From SSSZ01 sp036732025 (GTDB lineage: Bacteria; Pseudomonadota; Gammaproteobacteria; Burkholderiales; Rhodocyclaceae), in the NCBI GenBank assembly GCA_036732025.1, contig DAINDE010000010.1:21146-85145 (forward strand): a DNA stretch of 64,000 nt, in the 5' to 3' direction. A model generated the notes under the pieces. That model worked only from the letters and a program-made list of their open reading frames with translations, was not told where the DNA came from and ran no database searches. Made by a program: the position numbers and the translations under genes. Positions 40,740-49,285 of the stretch are shown piece after piece. Each line of letters opens with the position of its first letter. The stretch's first letter is position 1.

Positions 40740-41912
40740 ATGCTATCCCGCCTGCTTCCCCCTCCCCCGAGCCAGACGCGAGGGCTTCCCAATCTCATGG
40801 CCAGCCTGGCCGAAGCCTTCGGTGCCGCCGCCGGTGGCGTCCCCCCTCTGCCGGATCTGCCCAGCGAACTGGGTTCCGCTCGAACGGTCATCCTGCTGGT
40901 GATCGACGGCATGGGGGAAGCCCAGCTGCGGCGCCACCTGGGGGACACCTTGCTGGGCAAGAGCCCCCATCTGGCGCTGGACTCCGTCTTTCCCACCACC
41001 ACGGCCACCGCCATCGGCACTTTCCTTACCGGCCTGGCGCCAGTCGGCCATGGGCTGACCGGCTGGCACCTGTGGAGCGAGGAAGTGGGGGAAACCCTCG
41101 CCGTCCTGCCCATGCGCCGGCGCAGTTCGCCGGTTCCGGCACCGGAAGCCGAGCGTTGGGCGGAGCGCATCCTCAACCTCACCCCCTTCGCCGACCGCCT
41201 GCCGGTGGCCACCACCCACGTGATGCCGGCGTGGATCGCCCACTCCCCCTTCAACCGTCGCATGGCCGGACACGTCCGCCATCAGCCCTACGGCGCCACG
41301 CCCGACCTGTTCACCGCCGTGGAAAGGGCCATGGCCGGCGAGCGGGACCGCCACTTCATCTACGCCTACTGGCCCGACTACGACACCGCCGCCCACGACC
41401 ACGGCCCCGACGCGCCGCTGGCGGTCGGTCGCCTGCGCGGGCTGGTGGCCGAAATAGAAGCCTTCGTCGCCCGCCGGCAGGGCGCCGACGCGCTACTGCT
41501 GGTGACGGCGGACCACGGTTTCATCATGGCGCCGCCGGAGCGTCAGATCGACCTCGCCGATCACCCGGACCTCGCCGACTGCCTTTCCCTCCCCCTTTCC
41601 GGCGAACGCCGGGTGGCCTACGCCCACGTCAAGCCCTCGCGCCGGGCCTATTTCGCCGAGACCGTGGTGGAACGCCTGGGGCACGCCCTGTGGCTGGTGG
41701 ACAGCGCCAGCCTCGTCGACGGCGGCTGGTTCGGCCGTGGCCACCTGCACCGGCACTTCCTCAGCCGCATCGGCGATTTCACCCTGATCCTCAAGGAAGA
41801 CTGGACCATCCTCGACACCCGCCCCGGCGACCGGCATCACCCGATGCTGGGCATGCACGGCGGCGTCAGCGAGGCGGAAATGCGGGTCCCCCTGTGCTGG
41901 ATAGCGCTGTAA
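40740..41912 (+). CDS. Alkaline phosphatase superfamily nucleotide pyrophosphatase/phosphodiesterase
   Basis: A 390-residue metal-dependent hydrolase without a clear signal peptide. The family motifs are VILLVIDGMG (metal Asp), DSVFPTTTATAIGTFLTGLAPVGHGLTGW (nucleophile Thr), YAYWPDYDTAAHDHGPD, LLVTADHGF and a final HGG in GMHGGVSEAEMRVP. The spread of Asp/His ligands matches NPP-like enzymes of the PF01663 group. The substrate is unknown. It overlaps the endonuclease V gene by 19 bases. Confidence 0.88.
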   Translation: MLSRLLPPPPSQTRGLPNLMASLAEAFGAAAGGVPPLPDLPSELGSARTVILLVIDGMGEAQLRRHLGDTLLGKSPHLALDSVFPTTTATAIGTFLTGLAPVGHGLTGWHLWSEEVGETLAVLPMRRRSSPVPAPEAERWAERILNLTPFADRLPVATTHVMPAWIAHSPFNRRMAGHVRHQPYGATPDLFTAVERAMAGERDRHFIYAYWPDYDTAAHDHGPDAPLAVGRLRGLVAEIEAFVARRQGADALLLVTADHGFIMAPPERQIDLADHPDLADCLSLPLSGERRVAYAHVKPSRRAYFAETVVERLGHALWLVDSASLVDGGWFGRGHLHRHFLSRIGDFTLILKEDWTILDTRPGDRHHPMLGMHGGVSEAEMRVPLCWIAL

Positions 41913-42556
41913 CCCACGCCTGGAACCTTGCCCCCCGGGAAGCCATCGCCCTGCAGCGGGAGTTGGCGCCCCGCGTCGAGCGGAACGACCGTCTCGGCCC
42001 GGTCGAATGCGTGGCGGGCATCGACGTCGGCTTCGAGGACGACGGACGCGTCACCCGGGCGGCGGCCGCCCTGCTCTCCTTTCCCGGCCTGCAGCCCCTG
42101 GAGCACGCCATCGCCCGGGAACCGACGCGATTTCCTTATATCCCCGGCCTGCTGTCCTTCCGCGAGGTGCCCGCGGCCCTCGCCGCCCTGAGGCTGCTTT
42201 CCCGCACACCGGATCTTCTCCTGGTGGACGGCCAGGGCCTCGCCCATCCGCGGCGCCTGGGTGTCGCCTGCCACCTCGGGCTGCTGGCGGACCGGCCCGC
42301 CATCGGCGTCGCCAAGACCCGGCTGATCGGCGAGGACTGCGAACCGGGGCCGGAGAAGGGGGACTGGGCGCCGCTTTGCGACAAGGGCGAAACCATCGGC
42401 GCCATCCTTCGCACCCGCCGCGGCGTCAAGCCGCTCTACATCTCCATCGGCCACCGGGTTTCCCTGACCACCGCCCTGCAGTTCGTGCTCGCCTGCACGA
42501 CCCGCTACCGTCTGCCGGAAACCACCCGGGCAGCGCATCGCCTGGCCTCGGGCTGA
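41894..42556 (+). CDS. nfi: Endonuclease V
   Basis: A 220-residue DNA repair enzyme that nicks near deaminated bases, mainly hypoxanthine. The metal-site Asp is in AGIDVGFED near residue 41. Further signatures are FPYIPGLLSFREVPAAL and LLVDGQGLAHPRRLGVACHLG, with IGVAKTRLIGE and SIGHRVSL behind. The GTG at 41894 gives a protein of the normal length (E. coli 223 residues). It starts inside the preceding gene. Confidence 0.93.
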   Translation: MLDSAVTHAWNLAPREAIALQRELAPRVERNDRLGPVECVAGIDVGFEDDGRVTRAAAALLSFPGLQPLEHAIAREPTRFPYIPGLLSFREVPAALAALRLLSRTPDLLLVDGQGLAHPRRLGVACHLGLLADRPAIGVAKTRLIGEDCEPGPEKGDWAPLCDKGETIGAILRTRRGVKPLYISIGHRVSLTTALQFVLACTTRYRLPETTRAAHRLASG

Positions 42557-42575
42557 CAGAATTCGCCCATTTTTT

Positions 42576-42672
42576 GGGCAGAGCGTGAAAAACCCTTGCT
42601 GGACGGGCAGTTGGCGGCGTTGTCCAGAACATATCCACAGGGTTGCCCGACCGGAAAGGGGATAACCCTTCC
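42576..42672. repeat. Dispersed 97-bp repeat, copy 1
   Basis: Matches copy 2 at 54459-54555 at 84 of 97 positions with no gap. Shared blocks include GCGTGAAAAACCCTTGC, ATATCCACAG and AAGGGGATAACC. It starts 20 bases after the nfi stop. ATATCCACA at 42631 differs from the DnaA box by one base. Confidence 0.85.
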
Positions 42673-42706
42673 ACCCGGGAGCAGCGGCCGAGATATCGAA
42701 TATGGA

Positions 42707-42717
42707 TCACAGTGTGA
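42707..42717. promoter_or_regulatory. Perfect palindrome TCACAGTGTGA, candidate operator
   Basis: A 5-1-5 inverted repeat 24 bases ahead of a -24/-12-like sequence and about 145 bases ahead of the ThDP-enzyme gene. The binding protein is unknown. A second, imperfect repeat, TTTGGCAT ... ATGGCAAA, lies at 42722-42747. Confidence 0.35.
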
Positions 42718-42740
42718 AATATTTGGCATAAGCCAGCCCA

Positions 42741-42755
42741 TGGCAAATGCATTGC
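42741..42755 (+). promoter_or_regulatory. Possible sigma-54 promoter of the ThDP-enzyme operon
   Basis: TGGCAA-ATGCA-TTGC has one mismatch to the -24 block and exact spacing. It overlaps the -35 part of the sigma-70-like promoter at 42752, so only one may be used. Confidence 0.35.
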
Positions 42756-42779
42756 GACTATTACTTAAGTTAGTATAAC
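42752..42779 (+). promoter_or_regulatory. Sigma-70-like promoter of the ThDP-enzyme operon
   Basis: TTGCGA and TATAAC are separated by 16 bases in an A+T-rich stretch. Transcription from about 42786 would place the hairpin at 42800 in the leader. Confidence 0.4.
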
Positions 42780-42799
42780 GAAAGTATTAATCGTCACTG

Positions 42800-42831
42800 A
42801 GGGTGGGCTTGGCCCGCCCTTTGTTCATTTC
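42800..42831 (+). terminator. Leader hairpin or attenuator before the ThDP-enzyme gene
   Basis: A stem AGGGTGGGC / GCCCGCCCT (one G-T pair) with a 3-base loop is followed by TTGTTCATTT. It lies only about 20-30 bases before the start codon, so it either ends transcripts coming from nfi or attenuates the operon. Confidence 0.5.
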
Positions 42832-42852
42832 ACTCTTTTGTGGATGCTCTTT

Positions 42853-44682
42853 ATGAAAGCCAAGAAACTTGCCCATGCCGGCGATTCCGCGCCCGCCCGG
42901 CTGCCGGCGCCGGTGGTGGCGGAATGCGAGCAGGTGGCGGACCTCATCGTCGCCTACCTGGAACAGCTCGGTGTCGACTTCGTCTTCGGCGTCCCCGGCG
43001 GCGCCATCGAACCCCTCTACAACGCCCTGGCCCGCAGCAGCCGGCGGGGCGGCCCACGCCCGGTGGTAGCCCGGCACGAAGCCGGCGCCGCCTTCATGGC
43101 CGACGGCTATACCCGGGAAACCGGCAAGCTGGGCGTCTGCTGCGCCACCTCCGGCCCCGGCGCCACCAACCTCATCACCGGCGTCGCCTGCGCCTACGAC
43201 AACGGCGTCCCCATGCTGGTGATCACCGGTCAGCCTTCCCTGCCCTCCTTCGGCAAGCGGGCGCTGCAGGAATCGGCCTGCACCGGCATCAACACCCTTG
43301 GCATGTTCCGTCACTGCACCCGCTACAACTCCCTGGTTTCCCACCCGGACCAACTGGAATCGAAGTTGATGACGGCGTTGCAGCGGGCGGTCCGCGCCCC
43401 CCGCGGCCCGGTCCATCTCAGCATCCCCCTGGACATCCTGAAGAGCCCGAGCCCGGTGCGCCGCCCCTCCTTCCGCCTGGCCGACGCCATCCGCCCCTCT
43501 TCCCTGTTCGATCCCCAGGCCACCGACGAGCTGTTCGAACTGCTGGAAACGGCGAAAAACCCCCGCATGCTCATCGGCGGCGCCTGCGGCGAAGCCATCG
43601 GCAGCATCCTGCAGCTCGCCCTGCAGCGCAACATCCCCTTCGTGACGACGCCGGACGGCAAGGGCCTGGTCGCGCCCACCCATCCCCTCTTCGACGGCGT
43701 CTTCGGCTTCGCCGGCCATGCCGCGGCGGCGGATTCCCTCAACGACGAAACGGTGGACCTGATCGTCGCCGTCGGCACCAGCATGAACGAATGGACCAGC
43801 AGCGGCTGGAGCGACGCCCTGCTCAACGACAAGCTGGTGCATGTCGACGAATCGGCGGAACACCTGGCCCGCTCCCCCATGGCCCGCCTGCGCGTGCGCG
43901 GGCGCATCCTGACCATCTTCGACCGCCTGTTGAGCCGCCAGCAGGCCCGCCACAAGGAACAGCACCGCTGCCTGCACTTCCCCTCCAACTCCCGGGAATT
44001 GCTGGCCGATGCCGAAGCCTTCGTCAGCGACGCCACCCCCATCAAGCCCCAGCGCCTGATGCACGACCTCGGCCGCCTCTTCCCCGCCGGTACGCGCTTC
44101 CTGGCCGACGCCGGCAACAGCGTCGCCTGGTCCACCCATTACCTGCAGCCCCGGGACCGCCGGCAGGGCGAGCGCCGCCTTACCAGCCACCGCCGCTTCG
44201 ACAACGGCCGGCGCAAGAACGACGGCAGCTGGCTGCGGGTCACCATGGACTTTGCCCCCATGGGCTGGGCCATCGGCGGCGCCGTCGGCACCGCCCTGGG
44301 CAACCCCGGCGTGCCGGTGGTCTGCATCACCGGCGACGGCAGCCTGCTCATGAACGGCCAGGAAATTTCCGTCGCCGTGGCGGAGGGCCTGACCGTCATC
44401 TACGTCGTGCTCAACGACGCCTCCCTGGGCATGGTCAAGCACGGCCAGCGCCTGGCCGGCGCCGAGCGCATCGCCTTCGAACTCCCGCCCACCGACTTCG
44501 CCGCCGTGGCCCGGGCCATGGGCGCCCAGGCCCACACCATCCGTTCCCCGGAAGACCTGGCCCGCCTGGACATCGAGTCCATCTGCACCCACCCCGGCCC
44601 CACCCTGCTCGACGTCTATATCGACGGCGAGGAAGTCCCCCCCATGAACCTGCGCATGCGGATCCTGGGCACCGACCTGTAA
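42853..44682 (+). CDS. Acetolactate-synthase-like thiamine diphosphate enzyme
   Basis: A 609-residue ThDP enzyme. The N-terminal Pyr domain has the catalytic Glu in VARHEAGAAFMADGY and the SGPGATNLITGVACAY segment. The central domain spans about 200-340. The C-terminal PP domain has the ThDP/Mg motif GDGSLLMNGQEISVAVAEGLTVIYVVLNDAS. Acetolactate synthase, sulfoacetaldehyde acetyltransferase and decarboxylases share this fold; no small regulatory subunit gene is adjacent. An Arg-rich stretch (RDRRQGERR ... NGRRKNDGSW, about 44150-44230) inserted before the PP domain is unusual. The start could also be the ATG at 42844. It heads a four-gene operon with an SDR and two citrate-synthase-like proteins. 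Confidence 0.82.
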   Translation: MKAKKLAHAGDSAPARLPAPVVAECEQVADLIVAYLEQLGVDFVFGVPGGAIEPLYNALARSSRRGGPRPVVARHEAGAAFMADGYTRETGKLGVCCATSGPGATNLITGVACAYDNGVPMLVITGQPSLPSFGKRALQESACTGINTLGMFRHCTRYNSLVSHPDQLESKLMTALQRAVRAPRGPVHLSIPLDILKSPSPVRRPSFRLADAIRPSSLFDPQATDELFELLETAKNPRMLIGGACGEAIGSILQLALQRNIPFVTTPDGKGLVAPTHPLFDGVFGFAGHAAAADSLNDETVDLIVAVGTSMNEWTSSGWSDALLNDKLVHVDESAEHLARSPMARLRVRGRILTIFDRLLSRQQARHKEQHRCLHFPSNSRELLADAEAFVSDATPIKPQRLMHDLGRLFPAGTRFLADAGNSVAWSTHYLQPRDRRQGERRLTSHRRFDNGRRKNDGSWLRVTMDFAPMGWAIGGAVGTALGNPGVPVVCITGDGSLLMNGQEISVAVAEGLTVIYVVLNDASLGMVKHGQRLAGAERIAFELPPTDFAAVARAMGAQAHTIRSPEDLARLDIESICTHPGPTLLDVYIDGEEVPPMNLRMRILGTDL

Positions 44683-44693
44683 GGAAAAGAACA

Positions 44694-45440
44694 ATGAAAC
44701 TCCAAGGAAAAACAGCACTCGTCACCGGCGGCACCAGCGGCATCGGGCTCGCCACCGCCCAGCTTCTCCAGCGCGAAGGCGCCCGCGTCGCCGTCACCGG
44801 CCGCAGCCCCGAGAACCTTGCCCGGGCCCGGGAAGCCCTCGGCCCCGATGCCCTGGTCATCGAAAGCGACTGCGGCCGTCTGGCCGACATCGGCCATCTC
44901 GTCGAAACCGTCGGTTCCGCCTTCCGCCACCTCGACATCCTCGTCCTCAACGCCGGCATCGCCTCGCCGGCGCCGCTGGAAGCCGTGAGCGAAGACGCCT
45001 TCGACGCCATGGTTTCCACCAATTTCAAGGGCGTCTTCTTTACCCTGCAGAAGGTCCTTCCCCTGCTGCAGGAAGGCAGTTCCGTCGTCGTCACCACCTC
45101 CATCACCAACCGCCTGGGCACCCCGAATTTCAGCGTCTACGGCGCCTGCAAGGCCGCCTTGCGGGCCATGGTCGGCTCCCTGGCCCTGGAACTGATCCCC
45201 CGCAAGATCCGCGTCAACGCGGTCAGCCCCGGCCCCATCGCCACCCCCATGTTCGATCGCTTCGGCCTGCCGGCGGAAGTGAGCCAGGCCATCCAGCAGG
45301 AAATCCAGAAGAAGTCGCCCATCCAGCGCTTCGGACAGCCCGAAGAACTGGCCCGCGCCATCCTCTTCCTGGCCTCGGAAGATTCCTCCTACATGGTCGG
45401 GGAAGAAATCGTCGTCGATGGCGGCATGAGCCTCCTTTGA
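44694..45440 (+). CDS. Short-chain dehydrogenase/reductase
   Basis: A 248-residue classical SDR. It has the dinucleotide motif TGGTSGIG at residues 11-18, NAGIAS, the catalytic Ser-Tyr-Lys with YGACKAALRAM, and the C-terminal EEIVVDGGM typical of FabG-like oxidoreductases. Arg following VTGRS suggests NADP(H). It begins 11 bases after the ThDP enzyme and should reduce or oxidise that enzyme's product, for example an acyloin or 2-hydroxy-3-oxo acid. The substrate is inferred only from context. Confidence 0.9.
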   Translation: MKLQGKTALVTGGTSGIGLATAQLLQREGARVAVTGRSPENLARAREALGPDALVIESDCGRLADIGHLVETVGSAFRHLDILVLNAGIASPAPLEAVSEDAFDAMVSTNFKGVFFTLQKVLPLLQEGSSVVVTTSITNRLGTPNFSVYGACKAALRAMVGSLALELIPRKIRVNAVSPGPIATPMFDRFGLPAEVSQAIQQEIQKKSPIQRFGQPEELARAILFLASEDSSYMVGEEIVVDGGMSLL

Positions 45441-45444
45441 TGCC

Positions 45445-46251
45445 ATGACGCAGGCAACACTGACCAGCCGGCTGTGGGACGAAGAGGCCGAGGCCGACGA
45501 CCCCTTCGCCGCCCGGACCTGCTATTGCAGCGGCTACGACGTCTACGGGGAAATCCTCGCCCAGGGCAGCTATATTGAATACCTGTTCCTGCTCTTCCGG
45601 CGGGAACGGCCGAACCGACAGCAAGCGCGCGCCCTGGACGTCCTGGCCATCGCCCTGGCCAATCCCGGCCCCCGCGACCCGGCGGTCCATGCCGCCATGG
45701 GCGCCGGCGTCAGCGGCTCGCCGGCGGCGGCAGCCCTGATGTCGGCGCTGGCCGTCGGCGCCGGTTCCTCCGGCGGCGCCCGGGAAGTGCTGCTGGCCAT
45801 GGAACGCTGGCGGCGCTGCGGCGCCGACCTAGCCGCCTGGGAGGCAGACCTGCGCGACCCGCCCCGGCCCACCCGCCTGGAAGTCTGGCCTGACTGCGAC
45901 CATCCTTCCGGCTTCGCCCCCTACGGCAACACGACCGCCCGGCCGGTCGTGCAGACCCTGGCGGCCCTCGCTGCCGCCCTGCCGGACGGAAACGTCGCCT
46001 GGCTGGCCGCCCGCCGCGAAGCCCTGGAGGCCGTGGCCGGCCGCCCCCTGGCCCTGATAGGGGTTGCGGCCGCGGCCCTGGCCGATCTCGGCTTCGCTCC
46101 GCCGGAAGGCGAGATGCTCACCCTCCTGCTGCGCCTCCCCGGTGCCGCCGCCCATGCCCTGGAGCAGGGCGAGATCGGCTTCCGGCATTTCCCCTTCTTC
46201 GCCCTCGACATCGAAAACGATCCCGGCCCCGTGGCCGCTCCCGGAGCCTGA
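45445..46251 (+). CDS. Citrate-synthase-fold protein A, catalytic residues missing
   Basis: A 268-residue all-helical protein related to citrate synthase/citryl-CoA lyase. The region VGAGSSGGAREVLLAMERW lines up with the AHGGAN active-site loop, but Ser replaces the His. The loops that would carry the second His (SGFAPYGN) and the catalytic Asp (LALIGVAAAALADLGF) also lack them. It is shorter than true citrate synthases (about 430). It starts four bases after the SDR stop and is followed at once by a second protein of the same fold. It could be a subunit, a lyase with altered chemistry, or a binding protein. Motif alignment was by eye. Confidence 0.65.
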   Translation: MTQATLTSRLWDEEAEADDPFAARTCYCSGYDVYGEILAQGSYIEYLFLLFRRERPNRQQARALDVLAIALANPGPRDPAVHAAMGAGVSGSPAAAALMSALAVGAGSSGGAREVLLAMERWRRCGADLAAWEADLRDPPRPTRLEVWPDCDHPSGFAPYGNTTARPVVQTLAALAAALPDGNVAWLAARREALEAVAGRPLALIGVAAAALADLGFAPPEGEMLTLLLRLPGAAAHALEQGEIGFRHFPFFALDIENDPGPVAAPGA

Positions 46252-46253
46252 CC

Positions 46254-47081
46254 ATGACCGTGGCACATCCCCTGGCATCCTTCGAAGGCCACCTCCGCAC
46301 CACCATGGGCGGCTGCTTCCCCGGCGAGCGTGCCGTCATGCGCGGCCTCGACATTCATGCCGCCCTGCGGGACGCCGACTGGATGGACATGTACCTCTTC
46401 GCCATCACCGGCCGGCGCCATACCCCCGCCCAGTTGCGGGTGCTGCACGCCATCTGGACCAACACCAGCTATCCCGACGCCCGCCTGTGGAACAACCGCG
46501 TCGCCGCCCTGGCCGGTAGCACCCGCAGCACTGGCATCCTGGGCATCAGCGCTGCCCTGGCGGTTTCCGAAGCGTCCATCTTCGGCGGCCAGGTGGAACT
46601 GGCCGTGGCCGACTTCCTGGTCCGGGCGCGGCAGGCCATGGAATCCGGCAGCGATCTCGCCGACATCGTGACCGAGGAACTGCGCGTCAACCGCGGCATC
46701 GGCGGCTACGGCCGGCCAGTGGGAAGGTCGCGGCCCGACGAACGCAACGACGTGGTGGTCGGCATCGCCCGGCAGGAGGGCCTGGCAAACGGCATTTACC
46801 TGAAACTGGCCTACGCCGTGGAGGGCATCCTCCTGAGCGGCCGCTGGCGCATGCGCATGAATTACGCCGCCATCGCCACCGCCCTCTCCCTGGATCTCGG
46901 CCTGTCGCCCCGCGAATACTACCTGTACATGTTGCCGGCCTTCCTGGCCGGCATGCCGCCCTGCTACATCGAAGCCGCCGAGCGCCCCCAGCAGGCCACC
47001 TTCCCCCTGCGCTGCACATCCCTGAGTTACGAAGGCGCGCCACGGCGCTCCTGGGCGGAATCCGCCTCTGGCCACGGTTAG
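46254..47081 (+). CDS. Citrate-synthase-fold protein B, catalytic residues missing
   Basis: A 275-residue protein of the same superfamily as its upstream neighbour. It begins with VAHPLASFEGHLRTTMGGCFPGERAVMRGLDIH. SEASIFGGQVELAVADFL corresponds to the AHGGAN loop with Phe for His; GGYGRPVGRSRPDERND corresponds to GFGHRVY with Arg for His; and MNYAAIATALSLDLGLSP corresponds to the NVDFYSG helix with Ala for Asp. All three catalytic positions thus appear changed. With protein A, two bases upstream, it probably forms a heteromeric complex. The operon ends here. Confidence 0.65.
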   Translation: MTVAHPLASFEGHLRTTMGGCFPGERAVMRGLDIHAALRDADWMDMYLFAITGRRHTPAQLRVLHAIWTNTSYPDARLWNNRVAALAGSTRSTGILGISAALAVSEASIFGGQVELAVADFLVRARQAMESGSDLADIVTEELRVNRGIGGYGRPVGRSRPDERNDVVVGIARQEGLANGIYLKLAYAVEGILLSGRWRMRMNYAAIATALSLDLGLSPREYYLYMLPAFLAGMPPCYIEAAERPQQATFPLRCTSLSYEGAPRRSWAESASGHG

Positions 47082-47202
47082 GCGCCAACGACGGCACTCC
47101 CCGGCGGGAAAATTCTGGCATTATTGTCGTTGCATCATCGCCGGCCGGGCTTTCGACAAGAACAACAGGCGCCGCCGGCAGAACCATACCAGGGGGATTG
47201 TC

Positions 47203-49278
47203 ATGCTGATGAAAACGGGAAGAATCGCCGCCTGCCTCGCCGTTCTCTGGGCGGGCGGGGCGCTCGCCCAGACCGAGCTGGAAGAGGAAGACCTGGCACT
47301 GGCCTACGGCGACAAGAACTTCGTCAGCATCGCCACCGGCACCCGGCAACTGGTACGCAAGGCGCCGTCGGTAGCCACCGTCATCACTGCCGAGGACATC
47401 GCCGCCATGGGGGCGAAAACCGTGGACGAGGCCCTGGAATCGGTGCCCGGCCTCCACGTCTCCCGGTCGTCGGTGGGCTACACCGTGACCTACGGCCTGC
47501 GGGGCATCCTCACCTGGGCCAACCCCCACGTCCTGATGATGGTCAACGGCATTCCCATGACCAGCATCTACCAAGGCAACCGCGGCGACCTGCCGGTGTC
47601 CCTGCCGGTGGAAAACGTGGCGCGCATCGAGGTGATCCGCGGCCCCGGCTCCGCTCTCTACGGTGCCGACGCCTTCGCCGGTACCGTCAACGTCATCACC
47701 AAGACCGCCCGCGACGTGGACGGCACCTCCTTCGGCCTGCGGGCCGGGTCCTACAACAGTTGGGACACCTGGTTCCAGCACGGGGGCAAAAACGGTGGCC
47801 TGGAGATTGCCGCCTTCCTCAAGGTCGGCAGCACCGACGGGCAGAAACGGACCGTCAAGGCTGACGCGCAAACCGCCATCGACGCGCTGGGCTTCGCCCC
47901 AGCGGTATCCCTCGCTCCCGGGCCAGTCAGCCTCGGGCACAACGATATCGACGGGCAGTTGGACATCGCCTACGGCAGGTACCGCCTGCGGGCCGGCTAT
48001 GTGGAACGCGACGATAACGGCGTCGGCGCCGGCATCGCAGGCTCCCTTGATCCCGTGGGGCGCTCCCGGCATCGGCGGGTCACCACCGATCTGTCCTGGA
48101 ACGACGAGAATTTCGCCCCCGACCTCGCTGTAGGCCTGCAAGCCTCGTACATGCAGACCGCTTACGAAGTCACGACGCCCTTGCTCCTCTTCCCGAAAGG
48201 CGCCTTCTTCGGACTCTTCCCCAACGGAATGATCGGCGCCCCGGAAAAATGGGAACGCAATACCCGTCTCGCCGCTTCGGGCATCTACTCTGGTTTTGCC
48301 GACCATCGTCTGCGCTTCGGCGCCGGCCACGACGTGATGGACCTGTACAAGACCCGGGAGAGCAAGAATTTCACCCTCTTCGGCGGCCCGTTGCCGACAC
48401 CGGTTCCCTACGGTCCCTCCAGCGGCGCCAATCTCTTCATGGCCCCCCACAAGCGGCACCTCAGCTACCTCTACCTGCAGGACGAGTGGAGCTTCGCCAA
48501 GGACTGGACCCTCACCGCCGGCCTGCGCCACGACCGCTATTCGGATTTCGGCAGCACCACCAACCCGCGCCTGGCCCTGGTCTGGGAAGCCCGCCACGAC
48601 CTCACCGCCAAGGTGATGTACGGCACCGCCTTCCGGGCGCCCTCCTTCGTCGAGAAGTACGCCACCAGCAACCCGGTGGCCCTGGGCAATTCCGCCCTGC
48701 AGCCGGAAAAGATCAAGACCCTGGAAGCCGCCGTCACCTGGCAGGTCCGACCCAATCTGGAGACGACCCTGAGCGTCTTCCACCACGAGATTTCCGACGT
48801 CATCGGCATCCCGGTTGCCTCGACCACCTATCGCAACGGCGGCAAGCAGCGGGGCAGCGGCGGCGAGCTGGAGGCGGCCTGGAGCGCCTCCGCCAACCTG
48901 CGCCTGTCGGGCCACTACGCCTACCAGAAGAACATCGACGAAACTACCCGCCACGACGCCGGCTATGCGCCCCACCACCATTTCTACGCTCGCGCCGACT
49001 GGCGCCTGATCCATGGCTGGCTGCTTTCCGGGCAGGTCAATTACGTGGCCGACCGCAACCGCGCCTGGGGCGACACCCGCGCCCAGATTCCCGACTACAC
49101 GACGGTGGACCTGACCCTGCGCAGCGAGCGCACCAAGTCGGGCTGGGACTTCTCCGCCAGCATCTACAACCTGTTCGGCGCCGACGTGCGGGAACCCAGC
49201 ACCCCCGACTCCGGCATCACCTTCGACCTGCCGATGCCGGGGCGGACGATCTGGCTTCAAGGCCGATACAGCCTATAA
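47203..49278 (+). CDS. TonB-dependent outer-membrane receptor
   Basis: A 691-residue precursor with a signal peptide ending at LAQ near residue 23. The plug domain has QLVRKAPSVATVITAEDIAAMG, ALESVPGLHVSR and RIEVIRGPGSALYGADAFAGTVNVITK. The C-terminal barrel shows GTAFRAPSFVEKY, LQPEKIKTLE and a final aromatic-rich strand (GRTIWLQGRYSL). Such receptors import chelated metals, heme or cobalamin, or sense them. It is followed by a periplasmic binding protein and a large signalling protein, which points to a sensing role instead of simple uptake. The second ATG (MKTGR) two codons in is an alternative start. Confidence 0.9.
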   Translation: MLMKTGRIAACLAVLWAGGALAQTELEEEDLALAYGDKNFVSIATGTRQLVRKAPSVATVITAEDIAAMGAKTVDEALESVPGLHVSRSSVGYTVTYGLRGILTWANPHVLMMVNGIPMTSIYQGNRGDLPVSLPVENVARIEVIRGPGSALYGADAFAGTVNVITKTARDVDGTSFGLRAGSYNSWDTWFQHGGKNGGLEIAAFLKVGSTDGQKRTVKADAQTAIDALGFAPAVSLAPGPVSLGHNDIDGQLDIAYGRYRLRAGYVERDDNGVGAGIAGSLDPVGRSRHRRVTTDLSWNDENFAPDLAVGLQASYMQTAYEVTTPLLLFPKGAFFGLFPNGMIGAPEKWERNTRLAASGIYSGFADHRLRFGAGHDVMDLYKTRESKNFTLFGGPLPTPVPYGPSSGANLFMAPHKRHLSYLYLQDEWSFAKDWTLTAGLRHDRYSDFGSTTNPRLALVWEARHDLTAKVMYGTAFRAPSFVEKYATSNPVALGNSALQPEKIKTLEAAVTWQVRPNLETTLSVFHHEISDVIGIPVASTTYRNGGKQRGSGGELEAAWSASANLRLSGHYAYQKNIDETTRHDAGYAPHHHFYARADWRLIHGWLLSGQVNYVADRNRAWGDTRAQIPDYTTVDLTLRSERTKSGWDFSASIYNLFGADVREPSTPDSGITFDLPMPGRTIWLQGRYSL

Positions 49279-49285
49279 TGCCGTC

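Noticed and set aside
42576..42672. Replication origin
   Set aside because: Only one DnaA-box-like 9-mer per copy, with no A+T-rich unwinding region and no dnaA/dnaN or parAB nearby.
42840..45440. 866-codon plus-strand frame spanning the ThDP enzyme and the SDR
   Set aside because: The first 618 codons are the wrong frame of the ThDP enzyme; only the SDR part from 44694 is coding, so it is not a gene fusion.
47116..47135. TGGCAT ... TTGC before the TonB receptor
   Set aside because: The blocks are 8 bases apart, not 5, so the -24/-12 geometry is wrong.
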